Assembly: GCA_949130495.1 (NCBI GenBank)
Contig: OX422211.1
Location: forward strand, 532,986,017-533,050,016
Source: Sambucus nigra
Taxonomy: Eukaryota > Streptophyta > Magnoliopsida > Dipsacales > Adoxaceae
Length of the DNA: 64,000 nt
Direction of reading: 5' to 3'
In this document: positions 1 to 10,945 of the stretch, piece by piece
Position numbering within the stretch: position 1 is the first letter of the stretch
Layout of the letters: each line of letters begins with the position of its first letter
The notes under the pieces: model-generated
Seen by the model: the letters and a program-made list of their open reading frames with translations, nothing else
The model's database searches: none
What the model was told of the DNA's origin: nothing
Program-made: the position numbers and the translations under genes

Positions 1-1532
1 GAGGTATTCCCGTTCTTATACCATCATTTAGTGTCATATGTTTACAAGTCCCGGATTTATATATATTAGCGTTCCCAACTCTTCTCACGTCGTATTTAGG
101 CACTCGTTTCCTAATCCACAAATTGTCATCCAGTTTACTCCAAGATTCTAAGTTTTACTCCTCTCGTACTTCGATCTCTCAATTATACCCATTGGTCAAT
201 AAGGGAAGGCTATTACTCCATTAAATAAGTCTACGAAAACATTCGAAATGAAATCAGGCCTAAAAGGCCATTATGTCAACTCGTTAGATGTCTCGTTTGA
301 ACGAGGTCATTCGAATGAGTTCATTCGAATTAAAGGCTTCGAACGAACTACCAACTCATTATAAGGGATACTGTTATCTCGTTAGAATCTCGTTCTAACG
401 AGGTCGTTCGAATGACCTGGGCATGCCTTCTAACGAGATGGCAGACTGCGCCCAGAATTTTCCCCGATTCGTTTTTTCGCATATTTCTCTTCTCTAAATC
501 CCTACTAAGATCATCCCAATTAAGTTTTAACGTTATTAAACTACCCTAAGTCCTCCTAGGTCACTTTTTAACATATATTTGGGGTCAATGCTTCCTAAAT
601 TAACATGTAATCATCAAAATTCCCAAACCTTGTCCCAAACCCTATTAACATGAACCCATAATTTAATGTCTACAATTCCTCCTTAACAATCCATTTTCAC
701 ATCATCAAAAGATATATTTTTTATATGACATTCATCCAATAACATTCTGAATGCAATCCCTATATCATATTATGAATTCTACCTCCAATTTTATGGGTTT
801 TCATCAAATTTCCAATATAAGATAAATATTCAATTCTAACCATGGAAGAAACATTCGCTTGAAATTAATGTAATTAAACCACTTGCCTTAGATTCGTTTT
901 CCAGATTTGTTGTCGAAGGATGAAGGTTGATTCTCCTCTTTCTCTCTACAGATTTCTCCCAAAGATGGAGATGGTGGTTGGAGGTTTCTTTTGGAACCTC
1001 TTCAAACTCCCCCTTTAACTCCCGTAGCCCTCTAACTTACCAAATGCTGATAATGGACTTAGTGGGTCCCTAAAGAATATAAAATTAACTCCTAAAATTC
1101 GTGGGTCTCAATTCCCATATTTTTAAAATTACCAAAATACCCCTCTAGGTAGCCGGTTTGGCCTAAAAGTGCCCCGGGACCCAAACTAAACCTCCGGCTA
1201 GTATTTTCTGACTATTTCGACCCTTCCGGACACGTTGGCACACTCAAAATGACCATTCGGTTGATAAAAATAAAAATCACTTTTTAATTTAAATAATTTC
1301 ATTCCTGACTCGACTAACACGCGCGTCCCAACTAAATTTCCAATTTGTTGTATTTCTGCCTCGCGACAAATTTTAATATTTTCAATACTCATGAAATTTT
1401 CAATTTTAACATCATAATCAAATACCAACTCACATCTCGCTAGTATTTATATCCGGATTAATTCCCAATTAATTCCTATTTAATTTAATTAATCCTTTAA
1501 ATAAATATCGATAAAATTTACTGGGTGTTACA
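1..1532 (-). mobile_element. Tekay-type LTR, partial (runs off the left edge)
   Basis: Read on the minus strand this begins at 1532 with TGTAACACCCAGTA, the same start as the solo LTR at 25558 (TGTAAAACCCAGTA), and shares internal blocks with it, for example the stretch mentioning GACCCACGAATTTT. It also resembles 8176-9300 in the opposite orientation, including the CG-rich TTCGAA/AACGAG palindromes at 280-440. It belongs to the same ~3 kb LTR family as K1. The element must extend left of the window, so whether it is a solo LTR or a full element cannot be told. Its start abuts the remnant of K1's 5' LTR, which suggests insertion into that LTR. No gene is seen; the short ORFs here are noise. 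Confidence 0.75.
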
Positions 1533-1820
1533 GATTATTATAATTGGGATTTAGGCTCGAAGTGTATACTCCAGACTCATTTATCACCATAGTCATTTTA
1601 TTTCATATGAGATCCGTTTGAATGGTGTATGGTTAGTAATTGGTTAATTTAGTCTTAGGTTAATTAAGATAAAGTTTTGACATCAAACGTTCTATATATT
1701 AGGTGGTTAGGGCTAATAATAAAGTTTTCGACAGTGATGCATATTATGAACCAACTGGATATTCTGAATTAATTTAAAAAAGGACTGATCACCCGATATT
1801 TAATTAGGCGGGGTTTCACA
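1533..1820 (+). repeat. 3' end of the 5' LTR of Tekay element K1
   Basis: The last ~150 bp, including GACAGTGATG, GAACCAACTG and GATCACCCG followed by TATTTAATTAGG, match the end of the solo LTR at 31245-31336. It ends in TTTCACA at 1820, directly before a primer-binding site. The upstream part of this LTR is displaced to the left by the minus-strand LTR that ends at 1532. Confidence 0.8.
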
Positions 1821-1822
1821 AG

Positions 1823-1834
1823 TGGTATCAAAGC
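1823..1834 (+). promoter_or_regulatory. Primer-binding site of K1 (initiator Met-tRNA type)
   Basis: TGGTATCAAAGC lies two bases after the LTR end. It differs by one base from TGGTATCAGAGC, the complement of the plant initiator methionine tRNA 3' end used by many plant retrotransposons to prime minus-strand DNA synthesis. Confidence 0.8.
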
Positions 1835-2003
1835 ATCAGATTCTAGAGTCTTTTAGGATCTGTACAACTTATTATGCTTTCATCTTAACGTTCTTTGATG
1901 TAGAGCCCTATTATTAGGATTTTTGCATTTTTGATTATGTGTTTACATCTTCAGCTATTTGAGATTTGATAACTGTGGATTTATAAATTCTATCTCATTT
2001 CAG

Positions 2004-3908
2004 ATGCCTCCCAGAAGTGCACCTAGGTCCAAAAATGACCAACTGGAGCCTCAGCCAACACCAGGTCAGGTACCGTGAATATTGTTGTGGTTGCTGCCAT
2101 CATTACACAAGCAGTTAATGCATCACTAGTTGTGGTCCAATAGGACCCTCCATAGGCACATGCGGTGGAGCCAGTACCAGCTTATGCATTCCCTTCTGCA
2201 TGGGAGTGAGTTAGGGATGCCTTCCGGAAGGCGTATCCTCCAGAGTTCACAGTACAACTAGCCAATGGAAGAAAGACATCCAGAGGCATCTGAGGATGTA
2301 CGAGTGAACGGAGGTGCAGAAGCATATACCAGCTACTTTCAAGCTAGTAGGAGCAGCGTTATAGTGGTGGGAGTCCACTACTACCGCAGAGGATCGTGGC
2401 GTTATGACTATATAGGACTTCTGGGTGTGGTTGGACCACAAATATTTCCCTTTTGCTGTTCAGACTGAGATGAGGTGAAAACTACTGGACCTTACCCAGG
2501 AGGGGAAGACTGTAGCCAAGTATGAGGAGAAAAAAAATTAGATGTTCATGGATGGTCAGACCTGGAGGATTCGGCAGCATCTTCTAGGTAATCTCTCTTT
2601 GTAGTCTTATACTGATGTACTTAATGCTGCTTTATTACACTTCCAGGATCAATGCTTCCATGTTAAGGGGAGTAAGCGGGGAGGTGACTCCAACTAGCAG
2701 GGTAGGATAGGTGGAGGTAGTGCCAGTGGGGCACAAGCAGCTCAGAGTCAGTAGAGATAGAGTGAGCAGTTTTCCCATCAGGGGGATTCTACTAAGATAT
2801 TCAGATCAGGGGGCTTTCGTGAGGGACGGGGAGGTTTCAAACATGGCCACCAGGGTCAGCATGGCGATCAAGGAAAATAACAGTTTTAGTAGGGCCAAGG
2901 GAGAGGTGGCAAAGACCAATATGGCTGAGACCCACAGGGGCAGAAAGGGGGAAATTTTATTGGGAAGTGCTTTACTTATGGCAAGACTGGCCACATACGA
3001 TTTGAATTCCTCGATAAGGGGAAGTATCCTCTACAACAGGGTACTCACAAGGAGCCCCAGAGGCCGATCTTCCCAGCTGCTCTTCTAGCACTAGCACCAG
3101 TCCCAGCCTTGCCTGCCATTCTAGCAATTTCGGTTCATCAAGGTCAACTACAGTACGAGTGTTTCTACAACGTTCATCAGGCCGCAGTCCCACAGGCATC
3201 GCCCGCGGTTGAGGGTACATTTTCTATTTGGGGGACTTTGGGGCGGATGTCATTTAACACGGGGGATTCACATAGTTTCATTGCCACTAGTTTTTCACAC
3301 GCCACATGGTTATTAAACACGACGAATAGCACAATCACTAGTGTAGATTAACCGTTGGGCTATGGGTCATTGATATTCTTTATATGTCTGGGAGTGGGCA
3401 TAGAGATTGGGTGATTGATCCTACCGACTGATATGCTTATTTTAGATATGGATGAGTATGATGCTATCATTAGGATGGATTGGCTATTCGAGTATAGGGC
3501 AATGATCGATTGCTTTAGTAGGAGCATAGTTTTCACTATCCCTGGTCAAGAGATATTTTTAGTGGCGATGCCTCGCTCCGAGGGAGGATCATCCACCCGC
3601 TTATTTTATATAGAGGAGGATACCTCTACGAGTTTTTGATTCTCTTTGATTTAATCCCAGTCGTTCCTGAGTACGCTGATATGTTTCAGGATATACCAGA
3701 GCTACAGCCGAGTAGAGAGATAGAGTTTGTGATTGACTTAGCGTCGGACACTCAACCGATAGCTCATGCACCTTACCCTATGTCTCCTGTGAAGATGAGG
3801 GAGCTGAGGGACCAGATTGAGAAGTTATTGGGACAAGGTTTCATCCATCGGAGTACCTCACCTTAGGGTGACCCATTCTATTTGTGAAAAAGAGTGATGG
3901 ATCCTTAC
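2004..3908 (+). pseudogene. K1 gag-protease-RT start, Tekay-like chromovirus, degenerate
   Basis: The ATG at 2004 opens MPPRSAPRS, a typical Tekay/Del gag start, but a stop follows within 25 codons. Across several frames one can follow gag, a decayed zinc knuckle near 2965 (CFTYGKTGHIRFE, with the last Cys lost), a protease near 3240 (FNTGDSHSFIA where the family has FDTGATHSFIS, so the catalytic Asp is Asn), then DAIIRMDWL and the RT entry region PEYADMFQDIPEL through HRSTSP at about 3665-3866. The frame ends at VKKSDGSL, where element T2 is inserted. It is clearly non-functional. Confidence 0.85.
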
Positions 3909-3958
3909 TGATATACCCGTTTATACCCTCAGCCTGGATGAGGATTACCTCCAATACA

Positions 3959-4219
3959 GACGACCCTACGAGGGGACGACCCTTCACCAGGCCCCAGCTG
4001 GCCACCACCGGGCCCAGACGACCCTACAAGGGGACGACCCTTCACCAGGCCCCAGCTGGCCATCACCGGGCCCAGACGACCCTACGAGGGGCCGACCCTT
4101 CCACCAGGCTCCGGACGACCCTACGAGGGTACGACCCTTCCCCAGACTCCGGACGACCCTACGAGGGGCTGACCCTTCCTCAGGCTCCAGACGATCCTAC
4201 GAGGGTACGACAGTACGAG
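3959..4219 (+). repeat. GACGACCCTACGAGGGG tandem repeats in the T2 LTR
   Basis: There are two 58-bp units (3959-4016, 4017-4074), then units of 39, 38 and 38 bp (4075, 4114, 4152) and a partial unit from 4190. All share the core GACGACCCTACGAGGGG; the short units lack the CCAGCTGGCC segment of the long ones. This looks like a U3 enhancer-type repeat that has expanded and shed an internal piece. Confidence 0.9.
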
Positions 4220-4498
4220 GCCAGAATCAAACCAGACTCCCTACCGGAAGGAACTTTGCCCTCGGCCTCGGCTCATAGGCCGAGGGTGACATCATGATAG
4301 CGCGTGGTCCGGGACGCACGTGGAACAGTGTGCGTCAGGCTCATATGACACGTGGCAGACCGTTATAACGAAATCACCCCCTCACGTGAGGGAATATTAT
4401 GTCATCATTTGGCATCTACAGGTGTCAACAGGGAATTGGCTAGATCATTATTCGCATGCACCATGCTTACTTGGGGGGTACACCACACCCCCCAAGAC

Positions 4499-4507
4499 CT
4501 ATATATA
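4499..4507 (+). promoter_or_regulatory. Putative TATA box of the T2 LTR
   Basis: CTATATATA lies about 325 bp before the LTR end, in the position expected for the LTR promoter. Assigned by motif only. Confidence 0.5.
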
Positions 4508-4826
4508 CTTGTCACCCCCAACCCTACAGGGGATCGATCAATTAACAGTAGCCCTAGCTAGAACTCTGCTTGTACACACAGTAGAGAGAGAGAGAGGGTT
4601 ATGTGCATTGTATCCAAGGCCATTAGTGCCCATACTTAGTGGATCACACACTCACAGTGGATGTAGGCCAAATTGGCTGAACCACTATACATCATTGTCT
4701 TATTTCCTCTTATACTCATCCCCTTCTACATACTTATACACTCATACATCTCTATGGCTGCCATGGCTGCTACTGTTTGAGCTCACTATCACTTATCCGG
4801 TGGTGCTAAATCTTAGCATCATCAGT

Positions 4827-4845
4827 TTGGCGCCGTCTGTGGGAA
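4827..4845 (+). promoter_or_regulatory. Primer-binding site of T2
   Basis: TTGGCGCCGTCTGTGGGAA lies two bases after the LTR end. The same motif follows the 5' LTRs of elements A and B, and a decayed form follows that of T1. GGCGCC-type sites are typical of the Tat/Athila branch; the exact tRNA is not assigned here. Confidence 0.85.
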
Positions 4846-5005
4846 CGAGAAGACATCTCTTCCTTTGCATAGCTTGACCTCACTGGGCACTCTGGTGGTG
4901 AACCAACCCTCCCCTGAGAGGAGGTGTTTCACCATTGAAAGAGACCCACTAAGGTTCCCAAGCTCACCAGTCCTTTCTTCAGTTCAGCTGTTCTAGCTCA
5001 AGCAC

Positions 5006-6585
5006 ATGGCACCTGAGATGCCACCACCACCACTTCCCCCGCCGGATGAGGGGGGAAGACCCAGTTCCAGTCAGCCGCCGCCTCAGTCTGAGATGGCTGA
5101 TGTGGCGGCAGCCCTAAAATCTCTGGCAGCAAATCAACGGATGATGCAGGAACAGTTCACAGCTCTAAGCCAGAACATACTAAGAGCACCAGGGGTTTCG
5201 CCTGAGATGATTACTCCGGCAGCAGCTCCAGGACAGCATGACGCCAGGGGACCACCCCAGGCACCATGCAAAGACCTTCCACCCCCTCAGCGGCGTAGGG
5301 ATGTTGCTGACCCCCGGCGTCTACGCCTGGGGAGGCAAGAAAACCCTTGCCCTGAGGATAGGTATGGAGATCTGGAGGGAGAGGAGGCTCTTATAGAGTG
5401 CTGGGAACCTTACGAGGTCTCCAACAACACTGTGCGACCCCTCCAGGACAGTAGGGGAAAGTGCGCGAGACCAAACCCTGATGACCGCCCAAGAGGCTCT
5501 GGTTTTGATCGCTTGAGCAGGGGGTCGGCCTTTGAAAGGCTAGGCCCAGTTAATGACCTGCGGGAACAGTTGTCCAGGCCAAAAAGCGCCGCGAGATCCA
5601 GGGGGGGCAGCAGATGGCCGCCCCCGAGGACGAGATGATGGCCAGAGGGAAGTGAACAGTCGACACAGGCCTGCTGCAGCAGAACCCTCCGTCCACCTCG
5701 GAGAGGCGGTACGGGATAACATCGGCCAGGCCGACCCTGTGAGGCCCTGGAATGACTCAATCCAGCGGTTAGAGGATAAGATTGGTGACATATTGAAGAG
5801 CCGAGACCCTCTTCAGAGGGGGTACACCATAGGCTCACCCTTCATGGCGAAGATAGTTAACTTCCCCACGCCGTCAAAATTTAAGCCACCAATGGTCACC
5901 CCAAGGTATGACGGGAGCACCAACCCCGTCCACCACGTGGAGATGTATCAGTCGGCGGCAGACATATACTCTATCTCAGATGAGATGAGGTGTCGTGCCT
6001 TCTCTGGTACCTTGACAGGGGCTGCGCATGTTTGGTACACATCTCTTCCGAAAAATTCCATTGGAAACTTTAAGCAGTTGGTAGACCTGTTCATCCACAA
6101 TTTCTGCTTTGGGGTGAGGCCACAGAAGAAGACCACCCACCTGCTCTATGTCAAGCAGGGGAAGAGTGAGAGTCTGAGGGACTATATAGCTAGATTCAAT
6201 AAAGAAAAGCTGGAGGTGGAAGACTATGAGGAAAGCATAGCTATGACAGCCCTGATTGGAGGACTCCAAAAGGGGAAGCTGTTATGGAAGCTTGCTGAAG
6301 ACCCTCCGAGGACGATGGCTGAACTGCTGTCGACAGCGGGAAAGGTGATGAACGCCGAAGAGGCGATGGCGGCAAAATATGAAGACGAGAGAGGAGGTGA
6401 TAGTGGGAGTAAATACCCTAAGAAGAACAAAGAGGGGAAGAAGAGGTCCTCGGATGACAAGTTCGCGGGGTACACCCCTCTGACGGTCAGCTGTGAACAG
6501 ATTCTCAATGAGATTAAGAGTGACCGATCCCTGAAGTGGCCCGAGAAGCTAAGGGTAGCACCTGAAGTGGCCCGAGAAGCTAAGG
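5006..6585 (+). pseudogene. T2 gag, one frameshift and truncated C-terminus
   Basis: Translation starts at the ATG at 5006 (MAPEMPPPPLPPP, a proline-rich N-terminus) and runs to a stop at 5638. The gag core continues in another frame from about 5600 to the junction; a run of seven G at 5601-5607 is the likely shift point. The core has the retrotransposon gag signature: SIQRLEDKIGDI, FPTPSKFKPPMVTPRYDG, DEMRCRAFSGTLTGAAHVWY, FGVRPQKKTTHLL and YTPLTVSCEQIL. The same blocks occur in the gag of T1, A and B. The zinc-binding tail is missing because T2 ends here. Apart from the one shift it has no internal stops, so it is the best-preserved gag in the window. Confidence 0.85.
6530..6585 (+). repeat. 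31-bp tandem duplication at the T2/K1 deletion junction
   Basis: CCTGAAGTGGCCCGAGAAGC followed by TAAGG occurs at 6530-6554 and again at 6561-6585, after which K1's RT resumes. A short direct repeat at a deletion breakpoint is the usual trace of error-prone end joining with copied filler. Confidence 0.8.
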
Positions 6586-8195
6586 ACTGTTCGTAGATTA
6601 TAGGGAGTTGAATAAAGTCACAATACATAATAAGTACCCATTGCCCAGATTCGATGACTTATTCGACCAGCTGAGGGGAGCATATTTATTCTCGAAGATA
6701 GACTTGAGGTTAGGGTACCATCCATTGAGGATCAGGGAGCAGGATGTGTCTAAGACGGCATTTTAATGAGGTATGGATCTTATGAGTTTAAGGTTACGCC
6801 ATTCAGGCTAACCAATGCATCGGTAGTACTTATGGACTTCATGAATAGAGAGTTCTTAGATCAGTTTGTCATTATCTTCATAAATGACATCTTGATATAT
6901 TCACAGACCGAGGAGGAGCATGTTGAGCACTTACGTAGGGTTTTGCAGACTTAAGAGGAGAATGAGTTGTAAGCCAAATTCAAGAAATGTGGATTCTAGC
7001 TGCGAGAGGTACTGTTCTTGGGGAACATCATGTCAGATAGGGGAATATCGATGGACCCCAGTAAGATGTCGGCTGTGAGGGAATGGGGACAACCCATGAC
7101 ACCAATGGAGGTGTGGAGTTTCTTGGGGTTAGCAGGATATTACAGGCAGTTTATTCGGGGATTTTTGAAAATAGCGAGTCACTTGACTAACTTGAATCGC
7201 AAAGGAGTGCCATTCATCTGGGATTAAGCCTGTTTGTTGGCTTTCGATGAGCTGAAGGACAAGCTGACTTCAGCACCAGTTCTATCATTGCCTAGACCGA
7301 GAGTGGAGTACTTAATCTATACCGATGCATCCCTACAAGGACTTGGGGGTGTACTTCAGCAGGAGGATCAGGCTACAACTTATGCCTCCTGTAGGCTTAA
7401 ATATCACGAGAGGAATCACCCCACTCACGACTTGGACCTAGCAGCAGTGTGTTTGCTCTTTGGACCTGGAGACACTATCTGTTGGGGGAGATGTTTTTCC
7501 TGTTCACATATCACAAGTCACTACAGTATTTGTTCACTCGAAGAGAATTGAACATGCGTCAATGCAGGTGGATTGAATTTGTGAACAACTACCAGTTGGA
7601 TATCCATTACCACCTGAGGAAGGAAAATGTAGTAATTGAAGTGTTGAGCCAGAGGCCAACAGGTGACGTGACGGAGGTGTGAAAGGTGTAATGAAAGGGG
7701 TTGGGACACCAGGATGAAGTAGCTCAATCATTCATGTCTATTATGACCATAACACCCCAGATTATGATGAGAGTAATACAGGCCCAGGAAACCGACACGT
7801 TTCATCAGGATTGGATTGTACAGTTTCTAATCGAGGGAGCTGAGTCTTATTCCGTGGGTTTAGATGGGAGTTTGTCCTTTAATGGGAATCTAATTATTCC
7901 AAAAGGGGAGGACCTACGACATGCGGTGATGATAGAGTTGCACGATTCACATTTTGCGGTACATCCCAGAGGGAATAAGATGTATCAGGATATGAGACGA
8001 CAGTACTGGTGGAGTGGAATGAAAAAAGACATCACCGAGTTTCTTTCGAAATGTGCCAATTGCCAGCTGGTGAAAGTGGACCATCAGAGATCGAGAGGGA
8101 TCCTACATCTGTTAGAGATCCCTATGTGGAAATGGGAGAGGATTTCCATGGATTTTATCACAGGGTTTTATTTGTATTTACGTGGGAAAAGTTAG
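6586..8195 (+). pseudogene. K1 RT-RNase H-integrase (5' part), degenerate
   Basis: This continues the RT broken at 3908: [15 protein letters not shown], then [18 protein letters not shown] (6766), [12 protein letters not shown] (FIND where the family has the catalytic YIDD or FIDD), LGLAGYYRQFIRGF and the RNase H block YTDASLQGLGGVL. The integrase zinc-binding region near 7930-8090 (HDSHFAVHPRG, CANCQ) is followed by the start of the core, WERISMDFITG, where similarity ends at about 8175. At least five stops or frameshifts interrupt it. The missing integrase core, together with the fusion to LTR sequence, implies an internal deletion reaching into the 3' LTR. Confidence 0.85.
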
Positions 8196-9300
8196 GTTTT
8201 TATCAGCAGAAGAAAAGAGAGAGTCCAAAAGGAAGAAGGAGAAGATATTCCTAGGAGCTCCTAGACCAAACCCACCCATCTTTCACCAAGAATACCATAG
8301 ACGTGTAGATCGGGAGGAGAGGAACACGTCTATAAAACTTTCATTCAGCTATTCAGACCTTCCCAACAAGGCAAGTGGTTATATTGCTTTAATTAGTGCA
8401 TAAATTATACATGTTAGTGTGGAATTGATGATATACACATGATATGATGAAATCTGGGTTGAAATTGAATTTTTAATCAAGCTTTTGGGTAAGAAATTGA
8501 ATATAGATGAAATACTATATGTAGAGGCAATGAATCTGGGTTGATATATGAAGAAAAACGAATTTAATTTTGTATTTTGGGTGGACAAAATTATTGATGA
8601 TGTAAAACTAGGGCTTTTGACATTTGATTAAATTCCTTCACCCATATATGAGATTTAATGAGGTTTGATGGTTAAAAGATGTTAGGGATCATCTATATGT
8701 ATGTAAAATGGCTTTAGGACTATTAATTGTGAGTTCGGTAAAGTTTGATGTGAATTAGGTGAACAAAAATGGGCAAAATGCAAGTTTCCTAAGGTAGGGG
8801 ATGAACTGGGGAAAGGTCGTCCGAATAAGAATCCAACGAGAAATCCAATGAAAATTTAGAGTTTAGTTTGTTCTAAGTTCGTTCGAATGACGTACTAATG
8901 AGATTTCAGAGTAAAGTTCGTTCGAAGTTTCGTTCAAACCAGATTCTGTGCACTTCGAACGAGATTTTAGATTTTTGGAAATTTACGGGACGAGCTAGAA
9001 TTTGGTGAAAATAATCCAAGAGTAATGAACAACTTAAGGTTATGTAGTAAAACCACATTTTTTGATCTAGTAACATAGAGTATAAAAGTATTTAAGGATA
9101 ATAAGGACTCCTTAGAGATATCTATTATAAGTAATGCGTTACGATATAATGAATAGTTTTAATTAGGAACATCGTGAATATTGTAAAGAATGACAATTCG
9201 TATATATTTGGAATATATAGGTGGTGTGATCCTATAAATTATATATGTTGTGTGTACCTATTGTATGAATCCTTATGTGTATGACATACCTACCATACTT
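8176..9300 (+). repeat. K1 3' LTR, truncated at both ends
   Basis: No coding is seen. The AAGGCAAGTGG block near 8370 matches the minus-strand LTR at 1-1532, and the CG-rich GTTCGAA palindromes at 8820-8960 match its 280-440 region in inverse orientation. CTTGCTATCA(T/C)GGG at 9298 matches the solo LTR at 27249. Both the LTR start and its 3' third are missing. The right edge is approximate. Confidence 0.65.
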
Positions 9301-9704
9301 GCTATCATGGGAGGTTGATTGAGAGAATGAGAGACTGATGTAGGTTCACTGAGCAGAGTGGTACTAGTAATAGTAGTTAGAGGAGAGATATAGAGAGATA
9401 GAGATAGATCTGAAATGTGAGACTTAGAACAAGCGGTCATTAGCTGTAAACTATGAGGAGGAGGATTTGGTTGAGAAGATGAAAAGTGAGAAGGGTGTTG
9501 GGGTTTTATTCTTATAACCATGTAATGCCATTTCATTTATTAATAAAAAGGACCGTCTTATTCATTTTGAACAAGAATCATGTTTTTGTTTATTAAAAAT
9601 ATTATTGTATACATGTCATGTAATTGTACTTACGTGATATTTTTGTGAATTGATCAAAATTCTTATTCTAGTGCATTGAACAATTCATAACCTATATAGA
9701 GAGT
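9301..9704. other. Unassigned AT-rich stretch
   Basis: No gene or recognisable element was found. A purine-rich GAGAGATAGAG run sits near 9385. The sequence from about 9520 resembles the noncoding DNA that follows pol in plant copia elements, but this is weak. Confidence 0.4.
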
Positions 9705-10945
9705 TTAGATTCTATCGGAATGGTTGTGATACAACCCCAGTAGTTTATCTCAAACAATGAGAACACGTCGGATGGTACGAGAACTTATATGATAGTTCAA
9801 AAGAGGATTGTGGTCGATACGTCCATGAATGTATTGAATATAACCACCGTGAGATTTAAGTCTAAAGATTGTCTGGATTATACTTAGGTAATCTTACATC
9901 ATTTGCACAGGGTGTACAGATTGTTAATCCCGAGGATTATGAGAATTGTTTTGCTTACAAAAAATGTTTCTTTGACTATTATAGGAAATATTAAATTTTA
10001 TTAGATCTCAATCTCCGCAAATTGGGTGATCTTTGTGTAAGCAGGTCAAGGGAATTCGCGTCCAAAAGATATCTTGGAATGTGATACCCTCTCGATAGAC
10101 TTATAACATTTGTTTCCATCAGTTAAACCAGATAAGTAGATTATCTAATAATTCATTTTAGTAGATAAATAAGTTAAGTCTCAGCATCGGGGAATTGATC
10201 AATTAGCAGAAAATCTATTTGACCAAGCGACTATCTTAAGCTTAATGTAGGGAATCATATTATGTTCCATAAACAACTTTGCAAATAAGACCTCATTGTA
10301 TCTGACTCGTTTTTTAGATAATTAAATTGGAGTGCAATCATAATTATTTAGTGCAATTAATTATCATTAAATAAAAAATTAAATAAATTTAAGGATTTTT
10401 AATTTGAGAATTTTGATTATTTATTTAGAAGACAATTTAATTATTTGTCTTGGGTATCTAATATACTTTAAAAACCTAAGCACTTACTCCCAGACTTTAT
10501 GGAAGCCCGGTTTAGCCCATGACCATAACTTTTAATAATAAAAGCAGTAATTCATTATTAAGGTTTAGAGAGGCTGAGAGTAAACACTATTAACATTTTT
10601 ATGAAGATGCTAAGAGATAGATGTGCATATTTCACTCAAAATCAAGAGGTTTAAAATCAGAAAGTTCCCACACATGCATTTGAAGGATCATATACTAGAA
10701 GATCCAAGTATTTCAGTAGATACAAGTAAGATTTTGGAGAACCCAAATAACGCATCACCTCATCACTAATAAATACCTTTCTTCACATCGAATTGCATCC
10801 AGATCAGGAAAGGTATTATTTTTGTAACCCTAGGTTTAGTTTTCAAACGTAAATTTTGTAATTTTCTTCTTTTTATTGAATAATCATTCTAAGATTCATT
10901 GGTTAAGATCTTTTATTTCATGTATATAGATACTCATAGATTAGT
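9705..10945 (+). repeat. Copia direct repeat, copy 1 (likely LTR region)
   Basis: It aligns over its length with 16004-17290. Shared blocks include GGATCATATACTAGAAGAT, AAGTAAGATTTTGGA, AATAATCATTCTAAGATT and TTTATTTCATGTATATAGAT. The two copies flank a copia gag-pol and so probably represent its LTR regions, but clean TG..CA ends and target duplications were not found and the copies are strongly diverged. Confidence 0.6.

Larger units (their letters stand above)
3909..4824 (+). repeat. 5' LTR of T2
   Basis: It begins TGATATACCC and ends ATCATCA, immediately before the primer site. It holds the internal tandem repeats at 3959-4219 and a TATA-like box at 4499. The ORFs of 137 and 185 codons that cross it fall in repeats and regulatory DNA and are not credible genes. 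Confidence 0.8.
3909..6585 (+). mobile_element. T2: truncated Tat-lineage gypsy element inside K1's RT
   Basis: A complete 5' LTR (3909-4824), a primer site and most of gag are present, but protease, pol, 3' LTR and the right target-site copy are missing. Left of 3909 K1's RT stops after VKKSDGSL; right of about 6586 it resumes with RT residues corresponding to [10 protein letters not shown]. The 3' part of T2 was therefore deleted after insertion. It is more GC-rich and far less decayed than the other Tat copies here and belongs to a different subfamily. The right junction carries a 31-bp tandem duplication. Confidence 0.85.

Noticed and set aside
1198..1428. 76-codon minus ORF
   Set aside because: It lies in LTR sequence and has no counterpart in the related solo LTR.
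3884..4877. ORFs of 137 and 185 codons
   Set aside because: They lie in the T2 LTR repeats and promoter and have no protein similarity I recognise.
5410..6628. Minus-strand ORFs opposite T2 gag
   Set aside because: Shadows of the real plus-strand gag reading frame.
8379..9536. Small minus-strand ORFs of 69 and 87 codons
   Set aside because: They fall in truncated LTR and unassigned AT-rich DNA; no similarity or expected gene structure.
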